A program made the translations under genes and the position numbers. DNA of 64,000 nucleotides. It comes from an uncultured Collinsella sp. (GTDB lineage Bacteria > Actinomycetota > Coriobacteriia > Coriobacteriales > Coriobacteriaceae). Positions 1 to 8,361 of the stretch are shown here, in pieces (the first letter of the stretch is position 1; every line of letters begins with the position of its first letter). The notes under the pieces are model-generated. The model was not told the DNA's origin. It did no database searches and was given only the letters and a program-made list of their open reading frames with translations. The DNA lies in the NCBI GenBank assembly GCA_958429225.1, contig CAUAJB010000001.1, forward strand, positions 31,767 to 95,766, read 5' to 3'.

Positions 1-204
1 CTGTTTGCCTCCACCATGGGCAAGTACGCCTGTGACGTGACGGTCGTCACCCCCGAGAAGGAGGTCAACGGTAAGTCCCCGATGGCCCTCATGGCTGCTG
101 GTATCCCCTGCGGCACCGAGGTCGAGGTCAAGTGCGACGGCGCTGACGAGGCCGAGGCTCTGGCTGCTGCCATCGAGCTCATCAAGAGCGGTCTTGGCGA
201 GTAG
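1..204 (+). CDS. ptsH: Phosphocarrier protein HPr, 5' truncated by the window
   Basis: HPr relays phosphate from enzyme I to the sugar-specific PTS components in the cytoplasm. Only the C-terminal part is present: the open frame runs in from base 1 (LFASTMGKYACDVTV), so the ATG at 16 is an internal Met. The visible part matches the family: the strand before VNGKSPMALMAAGI corresponds to the regulatory-Ser segment (KSxMxLMxLGI), followed by the GTEVEVKCDGADEAEAL ending typical of HPr. The active-site His (GLHARP) would lie upstream and cannot be checked. ptsI follows after a terminator-like hairpin, which supports a ptsH-ptsI pair. Confidence 0.85.
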   Translation: MFASTMGKYACDVTVVTPEKEVNGKSPMALMAAGIPCGTEVEVKCDGADEAEALAAAIELIKSGLGE

Positions 205-247
205 AACTCAAACGGGTCGCATGTTGAACAACTAAGTTCATATTTGG

Positions 248-285
248 GGGCGCAGTGACCTGTTGTAAGGTAGCTGCGCTCTTTT
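248..285 (+). terminator. Hairpin with T-run between ptsH and ptsI
   Basis: GGGCGCAG (248-255) pairs with CTGCGCTC (274-281) across an 18-nt loop and is followed by TTTT. The loop is long and the T-run short, so it may attenuate rather than fully stop transcription into ptsI. Confidence 0.5.
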
Positions 286-337
286 GTCATGGATATGGCA
301 AAACGCTTTATCACATGACACGGAGAGAGGAATGGGA

Positions 338-2041
338 ATGTATCAGGGAGTCAACGCTTCCGAGGGCATCGGTATCGGCACCGTCATGGTCGCCGTCGAT
401 CCCGACTTGACGTTTGAGCCGCACGAGGTTGCTGATTCGGCAGCAGAGAAGGAGCGCTATCAGTCCGCTCTTTCGGTCTTCTGCGAGAAGACCCAGGCTC
501 AGGCCGACCATATGAAGGAGACGGTGGGCGAGGCCGAGGCCGAGATCATGAGCGGACACATTGTCCTGGCTCAGGACCCGGGCATGACTGACGCCATCAA
601 CGCCGCCATTGACGGCGGTACCTGCGCCGAGCAGGCGCTCATGGACACCTCGACCATGTTTGAGAACATGTTCCTGTCCATGGACGACGAGATGTTCCGT
701 CTGCGCGCGGCCGACATCGCCGACATCCGCACCGGTATTCTGGCCGAGCTGCTGGGCAAGGAGGTCGTCGACCTTTCCGTCCTGCCCGAGAACACCGTCG
801 TTGTCGTGCACGACCTCACGCCGTCCATGACCGCCTCGATCGATAAGGCCCACGTTGCCGGCATCGTCACCGAGACCGGTGGCCGCACGTCGCACTCCGC
901 GATCATCGCGCGCGCCCTCGAGATCCCGGCTGTCCTTTCGGTTTCCAACAGCTGCACCGCGCTGCGCAACGGTATGACCGTTGTCGTCGACGGTGGCAAG
1001 GGTATCGTCGAGGCCGATCCCGACGAGGAGACGCTCGCTGCCTATACCGCCAAGGCCGAGGCCTTCGCTGCCGAGAAGGCGGCCCTCGAGGCCTTCCGTG
1101 GCAAGCCGTCCGTGACTGCCGATGGCATCAAGAAGATCATCGCCTGCAACATCGGTAACCCCGATGACGTGCCCAACGCGCTCGATCACGACGCCGAGGC
1201 CATCGGTCTGTTCCGCTCCGAGTTCCTGTTCATGGACTCTGCTGAGCTTCCTTCCGAGGAGGAGCAGTTCAACGCCTACCGTAAGGTCGCCAGCGCGCTC
1301 AAGGGTGCTCCGGTCATCATCCGCACGCTCGATGTGGGTGGCGACAAGGAGATTCCGTATCTGCATATGGTCAAGGAAGACAACCCCTTCATGGGCTTCC
1401 GCGCCGTGCGTTACTGCCTGGCCAATCCCGACCAGTACAAGGTCCAGCTCCGCGCTCTGCTGCGCGCTAGCGCCTTCGGTGACGTCAAGATCATGATCCC
1501 ACTCGTCACCTGCGTCGAGGAGGTCTTGGCTGTCAAGGAGCTCGTCGAGCAGTGCAAGGCCGAGCTGACCGAAGAGGGTCGCAAGTTCAACGAGAACATC
1601 GAGGTCGGCATCATGGTCGAGACGCCCGCCGCTTCGCTGCTCGCAGACCGTCTTGCCGAGGTCGCCGACTTCTTCTCCATCGGCACCAACGACCTGATCG
1701 GCTACACCATGTGCGCCGACCGTGGTAACGACACCATCTCCAACCTGTACCAGGTTTACTATCCCGCCGTGCTCCGCTCGCTCAAGAACATCATCGAGAG
1801 CGGCGTGAAGGCCGGCATCATGGTCGGTATGTGCGGCGAGGCCGCTGCCGATCCGCTGCTCGAGCCGCTGCTGATCAGCTGGGGCCTGGAGGAGTTCTCG
1901 ATGAGCGCTCCGTCGATCCTGCGCGCCCGCAAGACCATCAGCCAGTGGACCAAGGCCGAGTGCGACGAGCTCGCCGAGAAGGCACTCGCCTGCAACACCG
2001 CCGCCGAGGTCAAGGCACTGCTCGAGTCCGCAGCTCGCTAA
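338..2041 (+). CDS. ptsI: Phosphoenolpyruvate-protein phosphotransferase (PTS enzyme I)
   Basis: Enzyme I autophosphorylates from phosphoenolpyruvate and passes the phosphate to HPr. The product is 567 residues, close to the usual ~570. It has the N-terminal GIxIG strand, the phosphohistidine motif GGRTSHSAIIAR with His186, and the C-terminal PEP-binding barrel with GLFRSEFLFM, IRTLDVGGDK and the GIMVETPAA and FSIGTNDLIGY segments. The start at 338 is chosen because GGAGAGAGG (322-330) sits 7 nt before it. An in-frame ATG at 332 lies only one base from that motif, and the longer frame from 284 has no ribosome site. It follows ptsH and precedes two sugar-phosphate kinases, a layout suited to PTS-imported sugars. 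Confidence 0.95.
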   Translation: MYQGVNASEGIGIGTVMVAVDPDLTFEPHEVADSAAEKERYQSALSVFCEKTQAQADHMKETVGEAEAEIMSGHIVLAQDPGMTDAINAAIDGGTCAEQALMDTSTMFENMFLSMDDEMFRLRAADIADIRTGILAELLGKEVVDLSVLPENTVVVVHDLTPSMTASIDKAHVAGIVTETGGRTSHSAIIARALEIPAVLSVSNSCTALRNGMTVVVDGGKGIVEADPDEETLAAYTAKAEAFAAEKAALEAFRGKPSVTADGIKKIIACNIGNPDDVPNALDHDAEAIGLFRSEFLFMDSAELPSEEEQFNAYRKVASALKGAPVIIRTLDVGGDKEIPYLHMVKEDNPFMGFRAVRYCLANPDQYKVQLRALLRASAFGDVKIMIPLVTCVEEVLAVKELVEQCKAELTEEGRKFNENIEVGIMVETPAASLLADRLAEVADFFSIGTNDLIGYTMCADRGNDTISNLYQVYYPAVLRSLKNIIESGVKAGIMVGMCGEAAADPLLEPLLISWGLEEFSMSAPSILRARKTISQWTKAECDELAEKALACNTAAEVKALLESAAR

Positions 2042-2115
2042 TTTGGTATCAGAGGTAACCGCGTGGTTGGAATGGGCCGGCCACGCGGCCCTCACATATA
2101 CAGGGGGTACTGTAA

Positions 2116-3048
2116 ATGTTCTACACGCTAACCGCTAACCCGGCTGTCGACATGACGGTTTCGAGCTCTCCGCTCGAGCCCGACGAGAACGTCCGCACCG
2201 GCTCGGCCAGCTACACGGCTAACGGCAAGGGCCTCGACGTGTCCTTCGCCTTTAAGAAGATGGGCGTCGACACCGTCGCGCTCGGCTTCTTCGCCGGCTT
2301 CACGGGCAAGTTCATCGTCGAGGAGGTCATGAACCTGGGTTGCCTGTGCCGCCCGGTCTGGACCGACGGCATCACGCGCATCAACACCTACGTCAACGAT
2401 GGCCAGCACGAGTACGGCATCCTCAACCCCGGCGCTCCTATTACGCCGCAGCACCAGGAGGAGCTCTACAACATCCTGGACACCGCGGGCGATCTCGAGT
2501 GCCTGATCGTCTCCGGCTCCGTGCCTCCCAAAGCTACGCCCGACTTCCTGGCTCAGGTCATGGAGCACGCTCAGGCTCGTGGCGCCGACGTCGTCCTGGA
2601 CCTGTCCTCCGACAAGCTCAAGGAGCTCGCTCACAAGAAGCCGCTGCTCATCAAGCCGAACCATCACGAGATGAAGGCCATCTTCGGCGTGCCGGTCGAC
2701 ACCGACGACGAGGTCCGCGTTGCCATGAAGATGGCTCACGACGCTGGCGTTCAGAACGTGCTGCTCACCCGTGGTAGCCGCGGCGACGCTTACTTCTCCA
2801 ACGGCGAGGACATCTGGTACGCCAAGCGTGAGTTCAACATCAAGCTGGTCTCTTCCGTCTGCGCCGGCGACTGCACCCTCGCTGCGTTCCTGCACAAGTG
2901 GTACAGGGATCGCGACAACGTCGAGGAGGCCATGAAGCTCGCTATGGCCACCGGCGCCAACGTTGCCGAGTCCGTCGGCATTGGCGACTTCGGTCACGTC
3001 GACGAGTACAGCAAGCGCGTTGCTGTCCGCAAACTCGATCGTCAGTAA
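2116..3048 (+). CDS. PfkB-family hexose-phosphate kinase (1-phosphofructokinase / tagatose-6-phosphate kinase type), copy 1
   Basis: A 310-residue ribokinase-fold kinase that should phosphorylate a sugar phosphate such as fructose-1-phosphate or tagatose-6-phosphate with ATP. The family opening YTLTANPAVD, the GKGLDVSF segment, WTDGITRIN and the C-terminal VCAGDCTLAAF motif holding the catalytic Asp are visible. Two departures from the usual pattern: Asp replaces Asn in GKGxNV, and Cys replaces the first Gly of GAGD. It lies 74 nt after ptsI, with a perfect 8-bp stem (2059-2066 with 2081-2088) but no T-run between them, so co-transcription is likely. AGGGGG at about 2102 precedes the ATG. A strong terminator follows. 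The exact substrate cannot be assigned from sequence. Confidence 0.85.
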   Translation: MFYTLTANPAVDMTVSSSPLEPDENVRTGSASYTANGKGLDVSFAFKKMGVDTVALGFFAGFTGKFIVEEVMNLGCLCRPVWTDGITRINTYVNDGQHEYGILNPGAPITPQHQEELYNILDTAGDLECLIVSGSVPPKATPDFLAQVMEHAQARGADVVLDLSSDKLKELAHKKPLLIKPNHHEMKAIFGVPVDTDDEVRVAMKMAHDAGVQNVLLTRGSRGDAYFSNGEDIWYAKREFNIKLVSSVCAGDCTLAAFLHKWYRDRDNVEEAMKLAMATGANVAESVGIGDFGHVDEYSKRVAVRKLDRQ

Positions 3049-3076
3049 TCGAAACGCGACATATTCGTGCGCATGC

Positions 3077-3108
3077 GGCGCCCCGGTTTCGGCCGGGGCG
3101 CCTTTTTT
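3077..3108 (+). terminator. Rho-independent terminator after PfkB kinase copy 1
   Basis: A perfect 10-bp GC-rich stem, GGCGCCCCGG (3077-3086) with CCGGGGCGCC (3093-3102), a 6-nt loop and TTTTTT (3103-3108). Confidence 0.95.
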
Positions 3109-3237
3109 GTTCCGCCATAGGGGAGAGGTGTCCTGCCGTACTTCATCGCATCCACACCGTTCACCGAGTTGTCCTAGCCTTTTACCGATGCGTGGAATAT
3201 ACTTTCATTAACACGTTGCTTCGTGAAAGGAACATTC

Positions 3238-4170
3238 ATGATTTACACGCTCACTGCAAATCCCGCCATTGACTACAACATCGCCTGCGACGGTCTTGCT
3301 GCTAACACCGTCACGCGTACCCGCAACGCCGTATACACGCCCAACGGCAAGGGCCTCAACGTCTCGTTTACGCTCGACCACTACGGCGTCGACACCACGA
3401 TTCTGGGCTTTTTCGCCGGCTTCTCGGGCGAGTTTATCGTTAAGGGCGCCGAGGCCCTGGGCGTGCCCGTCAAGCCCGTGTGGACCGACGGCATTACGCG
3501 CGTCAATGTGTTCCTCAACGCCGGCCCCGACACCGAGTACAACATGGTCAACGCCGGTGCCGCTATCAACGAGGCCAACGAGCAGGAGATGTTTGAGCTT
3601 ATCGATTCGCTCGATGACATGACCTGCCTGGTCATCAGTGGCTCGCTGCCTCCCAACACTTCCGAGGGCTTCTTGGCCGAGGTCCTGCGCCGTGTCAAGG
3701 CCAAGGGGGCCGAGTTCGTCCTCGACATCTCGAGCCATCAGCTGGCAGACCTCATTGCTCTGGAGCCACTGCTGATCAAGCCCAATGACGACGAGCTGCT
3801 TGATATCTTTGGCATTAAGGTGAGCGGTGGCGACGATGAGTCTGTTAAGGGCGCAATGGCCGAGCTGCACGCCAAGGGCGCCAAGAACGTGCTGCTGACC
3901 CTTGGTGGCGACGGCGCGTACTTCTCCAACGGCGAGCACATCTGGTTTGCTAACCGCACCTTCGACGTCAAGCTGCTGTCGACGGTGTGCGCCGGTGATT
4001 CCTCACTCGCTGCCTTCCTGTCCGTGTGGCACGACGCTCCCGAGCGCGTCGAGGACGCCCTGCGCCTTTCGATGGCCACTGGCGCCAACGTGGTCGAGTG
4101 CCCGGGCCTGGGCGACTTTGCCAAGGTGGATGAATACAAGAAGAACATCGAAGTTCGTCAGGTCTGCTAG
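3238..4170 (+). CDS. PfkB-family hexose-phosphate kinase, copy 2
   Basis: A 310-residue paralogue of the kinase just upstream, sharing roughly half its residues by eye and the same ends. It keeps the canonical Asn in GKGLNVSF but again carries Cys in VCAGDSSLAAF where most relatives have Gly. WTDGITRVN and LIKPNDDEL are conserved. The ATG at 3238 is preferred over the GTG at 3223 because GAAAGG (3225-3230) lies 7 nt before it. A TATACT candidate -10 (3198-3203) with no good -35 suggests its own promoter, since a strong terminator separates it from copy 1. It may use a different sugar phosphate; that is inference. Confidence 0.85.
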   Translation: MIYTLTANPAIDYNIACDGLAANTVTRTRNAVYTPNGKGLNVSFTLDHYGVDTTILGFFAGFSGEFIVKGAEALGVPVKPVWTDGITRVNVFLNAGPDTEYNMVNAGAAINEANEQEMFELIDSLDDMTCLVISGSLPPNTSEGFLAEVLRRVKAKGAEFVLDISSHQLADLIALEPLLIKPNDDELLDIFGIKVSGGDDESVKGAMAELHAKGAKNVLLTLGGDGAYFSNGEHIWFANRTFDVKLLSTVCAGDSSLAAFLSVWHDAPERVEDALRLSMATGANVVECPGLGDFAKVDEYKKNIEVRQVC

Positions 4171-4192
4171 CCGCATCGAATAATCGCTGCCG

Positions 4193-4228
4193 AACACCCG
4201 CTTTGGATCTCCGAGGCGGGTGTTTTTT
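4193..4228 (+). terminator. Rho-independent terminator after PfkB kinase copy 2
   Basis: AACACCCGC (4193-4201) pairs with GCGGGTGTT (4216-4224) and runs into TTTTTT (4223-4228). Confidence 0.93.
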
Positions 4229-4365
4229 GTGCGCTGAACGTATGTGGCGTCTGCTTTCTCGTTTTATCGAATCGACGGCGCGATTGCGTGTGCGCGCTTT
4301 CTCGTTTCTTGTTAGACTTCTTGAGAACCATCGATTAACGCTCGCAAGTGCAGGAGGCCATAGGC

Positions 4366-5760
4366 ATGTGCAATGTTTCGCTCAACGGTACGCAACCGTC
4401 CAATGCCTCTCTGCACGTCCTGCGCGCGCTTGAGACGGCTGGTCTTGAGGCTTGGTACGTTGGCGGTTGGGTGCGCGACGCCCTGATGGGATGCCCCAGT
4501 CACGATGTTGATATGTGCTGTAGCGGCCTGTGGCAGGAGTCCAAGGCGGCGCTCGGGGCCGCTGGTATCGCGGTCGTGGAGTCGGGCATTAAATTTGGCG
4601 GAATCACGGCTATTTTCGATGGCGAGCGTATCGAGGTCACCACGTACCGTCTGGATGGCTTTTACACTGATGGTCGCCATCCCCAGAGTGTGGAGCGTGC
4701 CGCCTCACTCGAGGACGATCTGACGCGTCGCGACTTTACCGTCAACGCCATGGCCTGGCATCCCGAGCGCGGGCTAGTCGACCGCTACGACGGCCAGGGC
4801 GACTTGGAGCGCAAGCTGATTCGCGCTGTCGGCGATCCCAAGCGTCGCTTTAACGAGGACGCCCTGCGCATGCTGCGTGCGGTACGCTTTGCCTGCCGCC
4901 TGGACTTTATGATTGAGCCCGAGACTAAGCGCGCGCTTGCCGAGTGCGCGCCGCTGCTCGATGCCGTGGCGCGTGAGCGTGTGGGTATTGAGCTCGAGGG
5001 CATTCTTTCGACCGGTCATGGGGGAGACGCGATGCTCCGCTATCCCGAGCTCATCTGCGCCGCCGTGCCCGAGTTGGCAGCGGGTCGCGGGTTTGATCAA
5101 CGCAGTGTCTATCATGCGTTTAACGTCTACGAGCATATCGCCCGTGTGCTGACGGTGGCGGGGGAGCTGGCGCTGTGCGACGGCGTCGCGCCCTCGTCGA
5201 GCCTGATGTGGGCGGCGTTTTTGCACGATGTGTCCAAGCCCGAGTGCTTTACGGTTGATCACGCCGGCAGCGGACACTTCTATGGTCATCCCGAGCTCGG
5301 CGCCAAGAAGGCGCGCGTCATTATGGATCGCCTGGCGCTCTCGCACGATTTGGTGCGCGACGTGTGCCTGCTCATCAAATATCACGACAAGCCTCTGCGC
5401 CCCGAGCGCTCCTGCCTGCTCAATATGATGCGCGCGCTTTCGGGCGAGGGCGTCGATACGCCGCGTCTGATGGACGAGCTCATGGACCTCAAGCGTGCCG
5501 ACACACTTGGCAAGGCCCCGTCGTGCTTCTATTACGTCGAGACGATTGAGGAGATGCGCGCGATGGCGCACGAGCTGCTGAATGCGGGGGAACCCTATAC
5601 GCTCAGGATGCTCGCCATCAACGGCGGCGACCTGATCCGTGCCGGAGTCAAGCCCGGGCCTGAACTGGGTCAGCTTCTCAACGCCGCCCTCGACGCCGTG
5701 ATTGAAGACAACATTCCCAACGAGCGCGAAGCTCTTTTGGTCCATCTCAACTTGAATTAG
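4366..5760 (+). CDS. cca: CCA-adding enzyme / tRNA nucleotidyltransferase with HD domain
   Basis: The protein (464 residues) belongs to the class II nucleotidyltransferases that build or repair the 3'-CCA of tRNA. The N-terminal head carries VGGWVRDALMG and DVDM (metal-binding Asp pair), then RRDFTVNAMA and the RRFNEDALRMLRAVRFACRL segment typical of this family. An HD domain lies in the C-terminal half (FLHDVSKPECF). The ATG at 4366 has AGGAGG (4352-4357) 8 nt before it, so it is preferred to the GTG at 4348. A poly(A) polymerase role cannot be excluded from sequence. Both downstream tRNA-Glu genes already encode CCA. Confidence 0.92.
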   Translation: MCNVSLNGTQPSNASLHVLRALETAGLEAWYVGGWVRDALMGCPSHDVDMCCSGLWQESKAALGAAGIAVVESGIKFGGITAIFDGERIEVTTYRLDGFYTDGRHPQSVERAASLEDDLTRRDFTVNAMAWHPERGLVDRYDGQGDLERKLIRAVGDPKRRFNEDALRMLRAVRFACRLDFMIEPETKRALAECAPLLDAVARERVGIELEGILSTGHGGDAMLRYPELICAAVPELAAGRGFDQRSVYHAFNVYEHIARVLTVAGELALCDGVAPSSSLMWAAFLHDVSKPECFTVDHAGSGHFYGHPELGAKKARVIMDRLALSHDLVRDVCLLIKYHDKPLRPERSCLLNMMRALSGEGVDTPRLMDELMDLKRADTLGKAPSCFYYVETIEEMRAMAHELLNAGEPYTLRMLAINGGDLIRAGVKPGPELGQLLNAALDAVIEDNIPNEREALLVHLNLN

Positions 5761-5824
5761 CTACCTAGTTTACCTGCGTGTTCCATAACCTGCCGACAAT
5801 TTTTCGGCAATTTGGAATTTCTTC

Positions 5825-5853
5825 TTGCGCTGACGTTTTTTGTCCCTTAATAT
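5825..5853 (+). promoter_or_regulatory. Sigma-70-type promoter for the tRNA-Glu pair
   Basis: TTGCGC (5825-5830) and TAATAT (5848-5853) are separated by exactly 17 nt and lie 35 nt before the first tRNA. Confidence 0.75.
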
Positions 5854-5887
5854 ATTTCCTCGCAGCACGGCAGTGCAGATGTCATGT

Positions 5888-5964
5888 GGCCCGTTCGTCT
5901 AGCGGTTTAGGACGCCGCCCTCTCAAGGCGGAGATCACCAGTTCGAATCTGGTACGGGCTACCA
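5888..5964 (+). tRNA. tRNA-Glu (anticodon CUC), copy 1
   Basis: The cloverleaf can be drawn: acceptor GGCCCGT with ACGGGCT (one G-U at the end), anticodon stem CCGCC/GGCGG, loop CTCTCAA giving anticodon CUC, T arm with GTTCGAATC, discriminator A, encoded CCA. It reads GAG codons. Confidence 0.96.
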
Positions 5965-5986
5965 CTTCTTTTCTGCTGAGGCTTAT

Positions 5987-6063
5987 GGCCCGTTCGTCTA
6001 GCGGTTTAGGACGCCGCCCTCTCAAGGCGGAGATCACCAGTTCGAATCTGGTACGGGCTACCA
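5987..6063 (+). tRNA. tRNA-Glu (anticodon CUC), copy 2
   Basis: Identical over all 77 bases to the copy at 5888-5964, including CCA, and only 22 nt downstream. The same promoter probably drives both. Confidence 0.96.
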
Positions 6064-6073
6064 CGTATCTGAT

Positions 6074-6106
6074 ACCCGGCCTTCCAACGGAAGTCCGGGT
6101 TTTTTA
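6074..6106 (+). terminator. Rho-independent terminator after the tRNA-Glu pair
   Basis: ACCCGG (6074-6079) pairs with CCGGGT (6095-6100), with a further CTTCC/GGAAG inner stem, then a T-run (6100-6106). Confidence 0.93.
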
Positions 6107-6213
6107 TTTTCAAACAACCGTCTGCAATTCCCGTTTGAACCAGAGCTTTGCGTTCTGTCTATGGTCCTTGCGGGTACAATATCCAAGATATTTTGACTGT
6201 TAGAAGGAGTCTC

Positions 6214-7521
6214 ATGACGGAGTCCTCTCAGCATACGTCTAAGCCCCAGGTCGAGGTTGAGGCCTCGGGCGGAGATGACAATAAGAGCGCACGCCGCGGC
6301 GCCATCTTTATCGGCGTCGTGCTGGTGGGTTATATCGTCTATCTGGTGGTAACCGGGCAGATGGGGCAGTTCTGGGCCGCTATGTCGAGCGTCCAGGCGT
6401 CATGGCTCGTTGTCGCGTGTCTTTGCATGTTCATGTATCTGTTCTTTGGCATTGTGGCCTATGCGATCGCTGTCTGGCTCGACCCCAATTCACCCGTCGG
6501 CATTCGCGACCTGATCTCGGTCGAGGCGAGTGGCATCTTCTTTGGCAACCTCACACCTATGATGATGGGCTCGACTCCTGCTCAGATCTACCGCCTGACC
6601 AAAGCGGGCCAAAATGTCGGCGAGGCCGGAGCCACGCAGTTCACGCGCTTTATCGTGTATCAGTTTGGCCTCGTTGCCTGGGGCGCTATCTTACTGCTTG
6701 CTCGCATGCCGTTTTTTGCCGAGCGCTATGGCGACATGACGCTGCTGTGCGTCTTTAGCTTTGGTGGACACTGCTGCATCTTGCTTGGCATCTTCGCCGT
6801 CGCGCTCATGCCTAAGACCGTCACGCGCGTCGCCCATTGCATCATCAATTGGCTCGAGCGCATTGGTGTCTCGGCCACTAAGATCGAGGGTTGGCGCACG
6901 TTTGTCGATGGCGAGATCTACTCCTTCTCCGAGAAGTTTAAGCTTTCTGCCGGACATTTTTCTTCCATGCTGCTCACCGTGTTTATCACTATGCTGCAGC
7001 TCGCGTTTTTCTATCTGGTGCCGTATTTCCTGATGCTTGCCTTTGGCCACCACGAGGTCGACTTTTTCTCGGTCATGGCCGCGAGCGCCTTTGTCCAGCT
7101 GCTGAGCTCTGCGGTTCCCTTGCCCGGTGGAACTGGTGGCGCTGAGGGCGGCTTTGCATTGTTCTTGGGTCATTTCTTTGGGTCGGCTTCGACCGCCGGC
7201 TATCTGCTGTGGCGCCTCATTACGTTTATCGCGCCGACCATTTTGGCTGCGCCCCTGCTGGGACTTAAGAGCGCCCACAATGAGAGCATCCATGCGCGCT
7301 GGGATCGTGTGATGCGCAAGCTCGGTCGCACGCCTCAGACGCCCTCTGCGCCCACTAAGCCGCACCCCACGAATGCTGTTACCGTTGATCCCAAGAAGCG
7401 CGCTCAGAAGGCTTCTGGGACCGCTCAGCCGGCTCATAAAGCCTATGTGCGTCAGACAGGCGATGGTATTCGCGTATCTCCGTCGGCACTCAATAAGAAG
7501 AAGCATCCCAAGTCGCAGTAG
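6214..7521 (+). CDS. Flippase-like domain membrane protein (YbhN / LPG-synthase transmembrane family)
   Basis: A polytopic inner-membrane protein of 435 residues. After a ~25-residue polar N-terminus there are several hydrophobic spans (IFIGVVLVGYIVYLVV and onward), the family segment LTPMMMGSTPAQIYRL, and near residue 310 PLPGGTGGAEGGF, the conserved motif of the lysylphosphatidylglycerol-synthase transmembrane domain. There is no C-terminal aminoacyl-transferase domain. Instead a ~75-residue basic, Pro/Lys-rich cytoplasmic tail follows. Relatives are thought to move lipids or lipid-linked substrates across the membrane; the substrate here is unknown. The ATG at 6214 follows AAGGAG (6204-6209). 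A TACAAT (6175-6180) may be its -10. Confidence 0.8.
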   Translation: MTESSQHTSKPQVEVEASGGDDNKSARRGAIFIGVVLVGYIVYLVVTGQMGQFWAAMSSVQASWLVVACLCMFMYLFFGIVAYAIAVWLDPNSPVGIRDLISVEASGIFFGNLTPMMMGSTPAQIYRLTKAGQNVGEAGATQFTRFIVYQFGLVAWGAILLLARMPFFAERYGDMTLLCVFSFGGHCCILLGIFAVALMPKTVTRVAHCIINWLERIGVSATKIEGWRTFVDGEIYSFSEKFKLSAGHFSSMLLTVFITMLQLAFFYLVPYFLMLAFGHHEVDFFSVMAASAFVQLLSSAVPLPGGTGGAEGGFALFLGHFFGSASTAGYLLWRLITFIAPTILAAPLLGLKSAHNESIHARWDRVMRKLGRTPQTPSAPTKPHPTNAVTVDPKKRAQKASGTAQPAHKAYVRQTGDGIRVSPSALNKKKHPKSQ

Positions 7522-7570
7522 GGCAGTCGTGCGTTCTTCATGATGCGGGGCATATTTGTGCTGTATGGGG

Positions 7571-7594
7571 GATAATCCTCTTACGTAGATTATC
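7571..7594 (+). promoter_or_regulatory. Candidate operator of the adjacent TetR regulator
   Basis: An inverted repeat GATAATC (7571-7577) / GATTATC (7588-7594) with a 10-nt spacer lies 43 nt before the TetR start. TetR proteins commonly bind such sites in their own promoters; the assignment is inference. Confidence 0.45.
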
Positions 7595-7637
7595 TCTCAT
7601 CTGTTGATGAATGCTCGCATATCGAAGGGACACGCCC

Positions 7638-8249
7638 ATGGCAACCAGCAAACCGCGTCTTGACCGCCGCATTGTTCGCAGCCGTAATGCCATCCTTTCG
7701 GCTTTCGAGCGCCTGCTCATGGAAAAGCCGCTGACAGACATTACGGTGAGTGCCATCGCACGCGAGGCCAATGTCGACCGCAAAACCTTCTACGTGCACT
7801 TTGGCACGGTTGACGGCCTGCTCGATGCCATTGCCGTCGATGTGGTGGAGATGATTGTCGACTCGGTCGAGAAAACGCTTGCTTCCATGGACGGCGACAC
7901 CAACGAGCGCGCCCTGGGCGCGGCGGCGACCTTCTTTAAAACCGTTAACGAGGCACTGTGCAACAACTTGGTGCTCAATCGTCAGCTGATCGAGAACATT
8001 CCGCTTGATGATTTCATGGCTCGTCTTCGTGCGCCGCTCGAGCACGAGATTGCCGAGCGCGATTTGCTGCCCCAAGGTCTCAAGGACGAGATGTTCGATT
8101 ACTATCTTGCGTTTTTGCTGTCCGGTATCATCGGCATCTATCGCACGTGGGCGCTGTCTGACGGTTCGGTTCCTATCGAGCGTGTCTCGGAGGTTGCTAA
8201 TAATCTGACGTTGAGCGGTCTTTCAAGTTTGGAATCTCGCTTGGATTAG
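7638..8249 (+). CDS. TetR/AcrR-family transcriptional regulator
   Basis: A 203-residue regulator with an N-terminal helix-turn-helix (LTDITVSAIAREANVDRKTFYVHFGTV...) ending in the FYxHF motif typical of TetR proteins, then an all-helical ligand or dimer domain that I cannot assign. The ATG at 7638 follows GAAGGGA (7624-7630); an ATG at 7611 in the same frame has no ribosome site. It lies 116 nt after the flippase-like gene in the same orientation. An inverted repeat upstream may be its own operator. The gene ends just before the IS3 remnant that marks the left edge of the cobalamin island. Its target genes are not evident. Confidence 0.85.
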   Translation: MATSKPRLDRRIVRSRNAILSAFERLLMEKPLTDITVSAIAREANVDRKTFYVHFGTVDGLLDAIAVDVVEMIVDSVEKTLASMDGDTNERALGAAATFFKTVNEALCNNLVLNRQLIENIPLDDFMARLRAPLEHEIAERDLLPQGLKDEMFDYYLAFLLSGIIGIYRTWALSDGSVPIERVSEVANNLTLSGLSSLESRLD

Positions 8250-8251
8250 GT

Positions 8252-8340
8252 CTAGTTGGGCTCGTCGGCGTGGAAATTCCTGTTCACGAGGTTCTCCGGT
8301 GCCTTGGAGACCTCGCCGGCGTAGGAGCTATAGCCTGAGG
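8252..8340 (-). pseudogene. Remnant of an IS3-family transposase (OrfB fragment)
   Basis: Read on the minus strand, the ~28 codons end in a stop at 8252-8254 and encode YSSYAGEVSKAPENLVNRNF followed by HADEPN. This matches the segment of IS3-family OrfB just before the catalytic core (YSSYxGE...PNLVxRxFxAxxPN, normally followed by LWVTDITEF). A stop replaces that core, and a stop codon also lies just upstream in frame. No terminal repeats or OrfA were found. It separates the TetR gene from the cobalamin island and is best read as a scar of past insertion. Confidence 0.65.
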
Positions 8341-8361
8341 ATCCTTAAAAGAAAGTCCAGT

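Noticed and set aside
311..2095. 594-codon frame on the minus strand opposite ptsI
   Set aside because: It is the antisense shadow of a well-conserved gene in high-GC sequence, with no ribosome site and a low-complexity translation.
5778..6203. 141-codon frame over the tRNA-Glu pair
   Set aside because: It reads through two structural RNAs; the repeated peptide is simply the repeated tRNA.
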